Origin: Ficedula albicollis
Lineage: Eukaryota > Chordata > Aves > Passeriformes > Muscicapidae
Assembly: GCF_000247815.1 (NCBI RefSeq)
Contig: NC_021686.1
Location: 13,376,042-13,440,041, forward strand
Reading direction: 5' to 3'
Length of the DNA: 64,000 bases
Under the pieces are notes generated by a model. It saw only the letters and a list, made by a program, of their open reading frames with translations. It was not told the origin of the DNA and made no database searches. This document shows positions 61,623-64,000 of the stretch, one piece after another; position 1 is the first letter of the stretch, and the number at the start of each line of letters is the position of its first letter. The translations under genes and the position numbers were made by a program.

Positions 61623-64000
61623 GATTGGAAATGGAGAATGAGCTGAGATGGAGAGAGGCCATGGAGGATGCAGAAATAGTAATCAAAGTGGAGGATAACT
61701 GTGGAGTGGGTAAATACCTTGGTAGGATAGTAGGGAGTGCATGTCAAAGATATTTCTTAGGAGTGCTGTAGAAGAAAAGGTAGCATGTACCAGGGGGAAG
61801 GCAGTGGAACAATAATTGGGACTGTGTGAGTAACAAGGCTGAATGACCATAAAGTTTGTCTATCCTGGCAAAGATAAGACTGGAAAGAACATTAAGATCT
61901 CCCAGATTTTTGCTGCTTTTAGTGATGGCATCAGTCCCATGCTTCCAGCAAAGGGAAGTGCTTTGCCTTTGGCTTTTATTGGTTGCTATAAATCATTGGC
62001 CCCAAGGAGTGGTGAGGGGTGGTAGAAACCCCCCTAGATGGAGAGCATCTCCTCTGGGTCAATTCCAGTGCAAAGAGAGATTAATTACCTGTGCAAGAAC
62101 CTTCCTGTGCATTTTCTGTGAATAATCCAGATCTGTCAGTCAGAAAAGTTAATGAATGTGCTTGAGGAGAAAAAATTTCATTAAGAGTGTACTTGGTGGT
62201 GTTGTTTTTGAATGCAATGTATACATTGTAGGAAGCAGAGCAGAAGTACTGAGCTTTGATATCAAATGTCTCACTTGTTTTTAGAAGTCTTCTTGGGATG
62301 CTGTTGTAAGGCTGCACACTTATTTGGAGCCTCCTCAGGTGCTTTTCTTCCTCCAGCTCATCTGAGTTTTCAGGTAGTGACAAAGGCTGAAAGGAGAGAC
62401 TGAGAGAGGAAGTGAATTTCTGTTTAGAAATGCTCCTGCTGATAGGGAAGAAGGCTTCTGGGTCAGGAAGTGTGTGTGCTCTTAAGCAGTGATCTGAAAG
62501 GAAGGGTGAACCTAAAAACTGTCTCAGCATTGTGGTTACTTCACTTGCAGTGCTTAAACTCATTAAAAATTCATGGCAGCATTATCTAGGGAAGATGCTG
62601 AGGACAATATGCTAAATTCCTGAGCTTTATACCTCAGCCTCTTGTAGCTGAAAGTGGACATTCAAAAGATAAATTGGTTACTGCAACTGTGTTTATTGGA
62701 TCTTCTTTCAATTTGAGGCAATGATCAAAGGAAGTTACACTGTCTTGTGGTTGGGTTTTCTGTGTGTTTTCTCATTTGAAGGTGGACACAATTGGGCAAT
62801 GTGATTATGAATTATCAGTGCCATCCAAAGAGAGGGAGAGAGGGAGCGATCGTTTGCTGTCATGACAACGAAAGATGATGAGGTGTTTACTTGAAGCTGA
62901 GTTCTGCACAAGGATTCACATCAAGCTGCATCTGAAGATCGGTCTTGGAAGAACTCTTCTTGAGACTTCTTTTAAACTTTTGCTGCATTTGTGCAGTTTT
63001 ACCCCAGGATATATAGAAGACACCTCTCTGAAAGCTCAGCCCAGGACAAAGGCTTTTCTTTCCAAAAGGCACACTCTAGTTCAGGAATGGGGATCCTTCC
63101 CAGACTGCAAATAGCAGCGTGTGGAAAAGCCAGCCAGTCAACTGCCTGCTGTTTGTAGGAAAGGAGTTGGTAGAGAAGAGACTTCCTTTCAAAATGAACC
63201 ATGCCGTAACTCACTTTTATAATCCTTTAAAATCTTTTTGGCTTCTAAAAGTATTTGAGTTTAAGAGCATGCTTTGTAGTATTAATTTTATCTCACTGAG
63301 CTTTCTTTTGTATATAAATCTGTGCTGGGGCAGGGAGATATTATTTATTAATTCCTTGGAAGTGGCTTTTATGCAATGTGTACTGAAGAGAGAAGAGTGT
63401 ACTTTGTATTCAAATGTGGCAAACTACTACTCTTCTCTGAGTAAATATACTGTGTATAAAAAGAGCTGTGTAAGTGCTGCACACCATTAGTTACCTGACT
63501 ACCTTCTTGTTGTACTTGCCTTTTAGTTAAATTTTAGCTGCTATTCTTCAGAAAGGTCTTTACTACTTTTCAGTTAAGCCCATGAAGAAGATGCATTTGG
63601 TTGTGTTCATTTGATAAAATCAGAGACCATTGACACTGTCAGAGATAGGCAGTCAGTAATGTTATTTGAGATTCTTCAGTCATAGCTTTCATTTTTTAAC
63701 ACTAGATATTAAATATAATTTTAGTATAGGGCCAGATTTGTATTCAAAATATGTTGCTTGATTGTAGTTAAGGAATCTGGAGACAGGAGTAAGGAAGAAG
63801 TTGGTGAGAATGCTGAAATAGAATTTGCAGTTCTTACACTACAGGAAAATCTAGCTGAGTCGTATTTTACATATCCAGTGCTGCTATTTGAATGTGAAAT
63901 TAAAAAGTTTCAGTAAGGATTTAATACATCTGAAATTCTATTTTTTTTGTTACAGCACCAAGGTCAACTGCATTGTGGCCTGGGATTTTGGAGTTGTAAG

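Larger units (their letters stand above)
56410..64000 (+). other. PRKAR1B: PRKAR1B intron following the first coding exon
   Basis: The next expected coding exon (starting EENRQ in human) was not found, so the intron is taken to run past the window end. It contains two-copy tandem duplications at 60443-60581 and 61502-61622. No other gene is supported. Confidence 0.75.

Noticed and set aside
63956..63995. Possible 40-nt cassette exon at the window end (ttgttacag before, gtaag after)
   Set aside because: Splice-like ends are present but the sequence does not match the expected next PRKAR1B exon, and 40 nt would shift the frame.

Overview
The window is vertebrate nuclear DNA, almost certainly from a bird and probably a songbird. 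It has multi-exon genes with GT-AG introns, CpG-island promoters, several CR1 LINE 3' fragments and one degenerate LTR resembling a passerine ERVL-type element. The species cannot be named from the sequence. No bacterial-style operons, CRISPR arrays or tRNA/rRNA genes were seen.

Three protein-coding genes are supported, in the order and relative orientation I recall for mammals: SUN1 (minus strand, 5' end only, 130-~14300), DNAAF5/HEATR2 (minus strand, 21674-50394) and PRKAR1B (plus strand, first coding exon at 56233-56409). DNAAF5 and PRKAR1B lie head to head across a GC-rich interval (50.2-55.8 kb) that should hold a shared promoter. Thirteen DNAAF5 exons could be reconstructed with consistent splice phases, giving 715 residues plus a stop codon. 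Only the 5' part of exon 1 is missing, because it falls into a poly-C tract. The three genes are not a pathway: DNAAF5 acts in cytoplasmic pre-assembly of axonemal dyneins, SUN1 is a nuclear-envelope LINC protein and PRKAR1B is a PKA regulatory subunit.

Layout: 1-10.69 kb, SUN1 coding exons and introns; 10.69-14.3 kb, two CpG islands interrupted by long poly-G; 14.3-21.4 kb, intergenic, with a perfect (TTCCC)n array, an AT-rich 112-bp repeat and two CR1 fragments; 21.47-50.39 kb, DNAAF5; 50.4-55.8 kb, poly-C, G-rich hexamer arrays, a 324-bp duplication, a ~30-bp minisatellite and a second poly-C; 55.8-64 kb, PRKAR1B 5' region, first coding exon and intron.

The most striking signals look technical rather than biological. 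Five homopolymer G/C runs (521, 1466, 484, 1229 and 668 bp) occur, four of them in CpG islands. One abuts an exact 13-nt Illumina adapter core (43124-43136). A ~2.2-kb block carrying DNAAF5 exon 9 is present twice in tandem and ends at a single N; both copies cannot be spliced in frame. I found no convincing evidence of a previously undescribed biological system.
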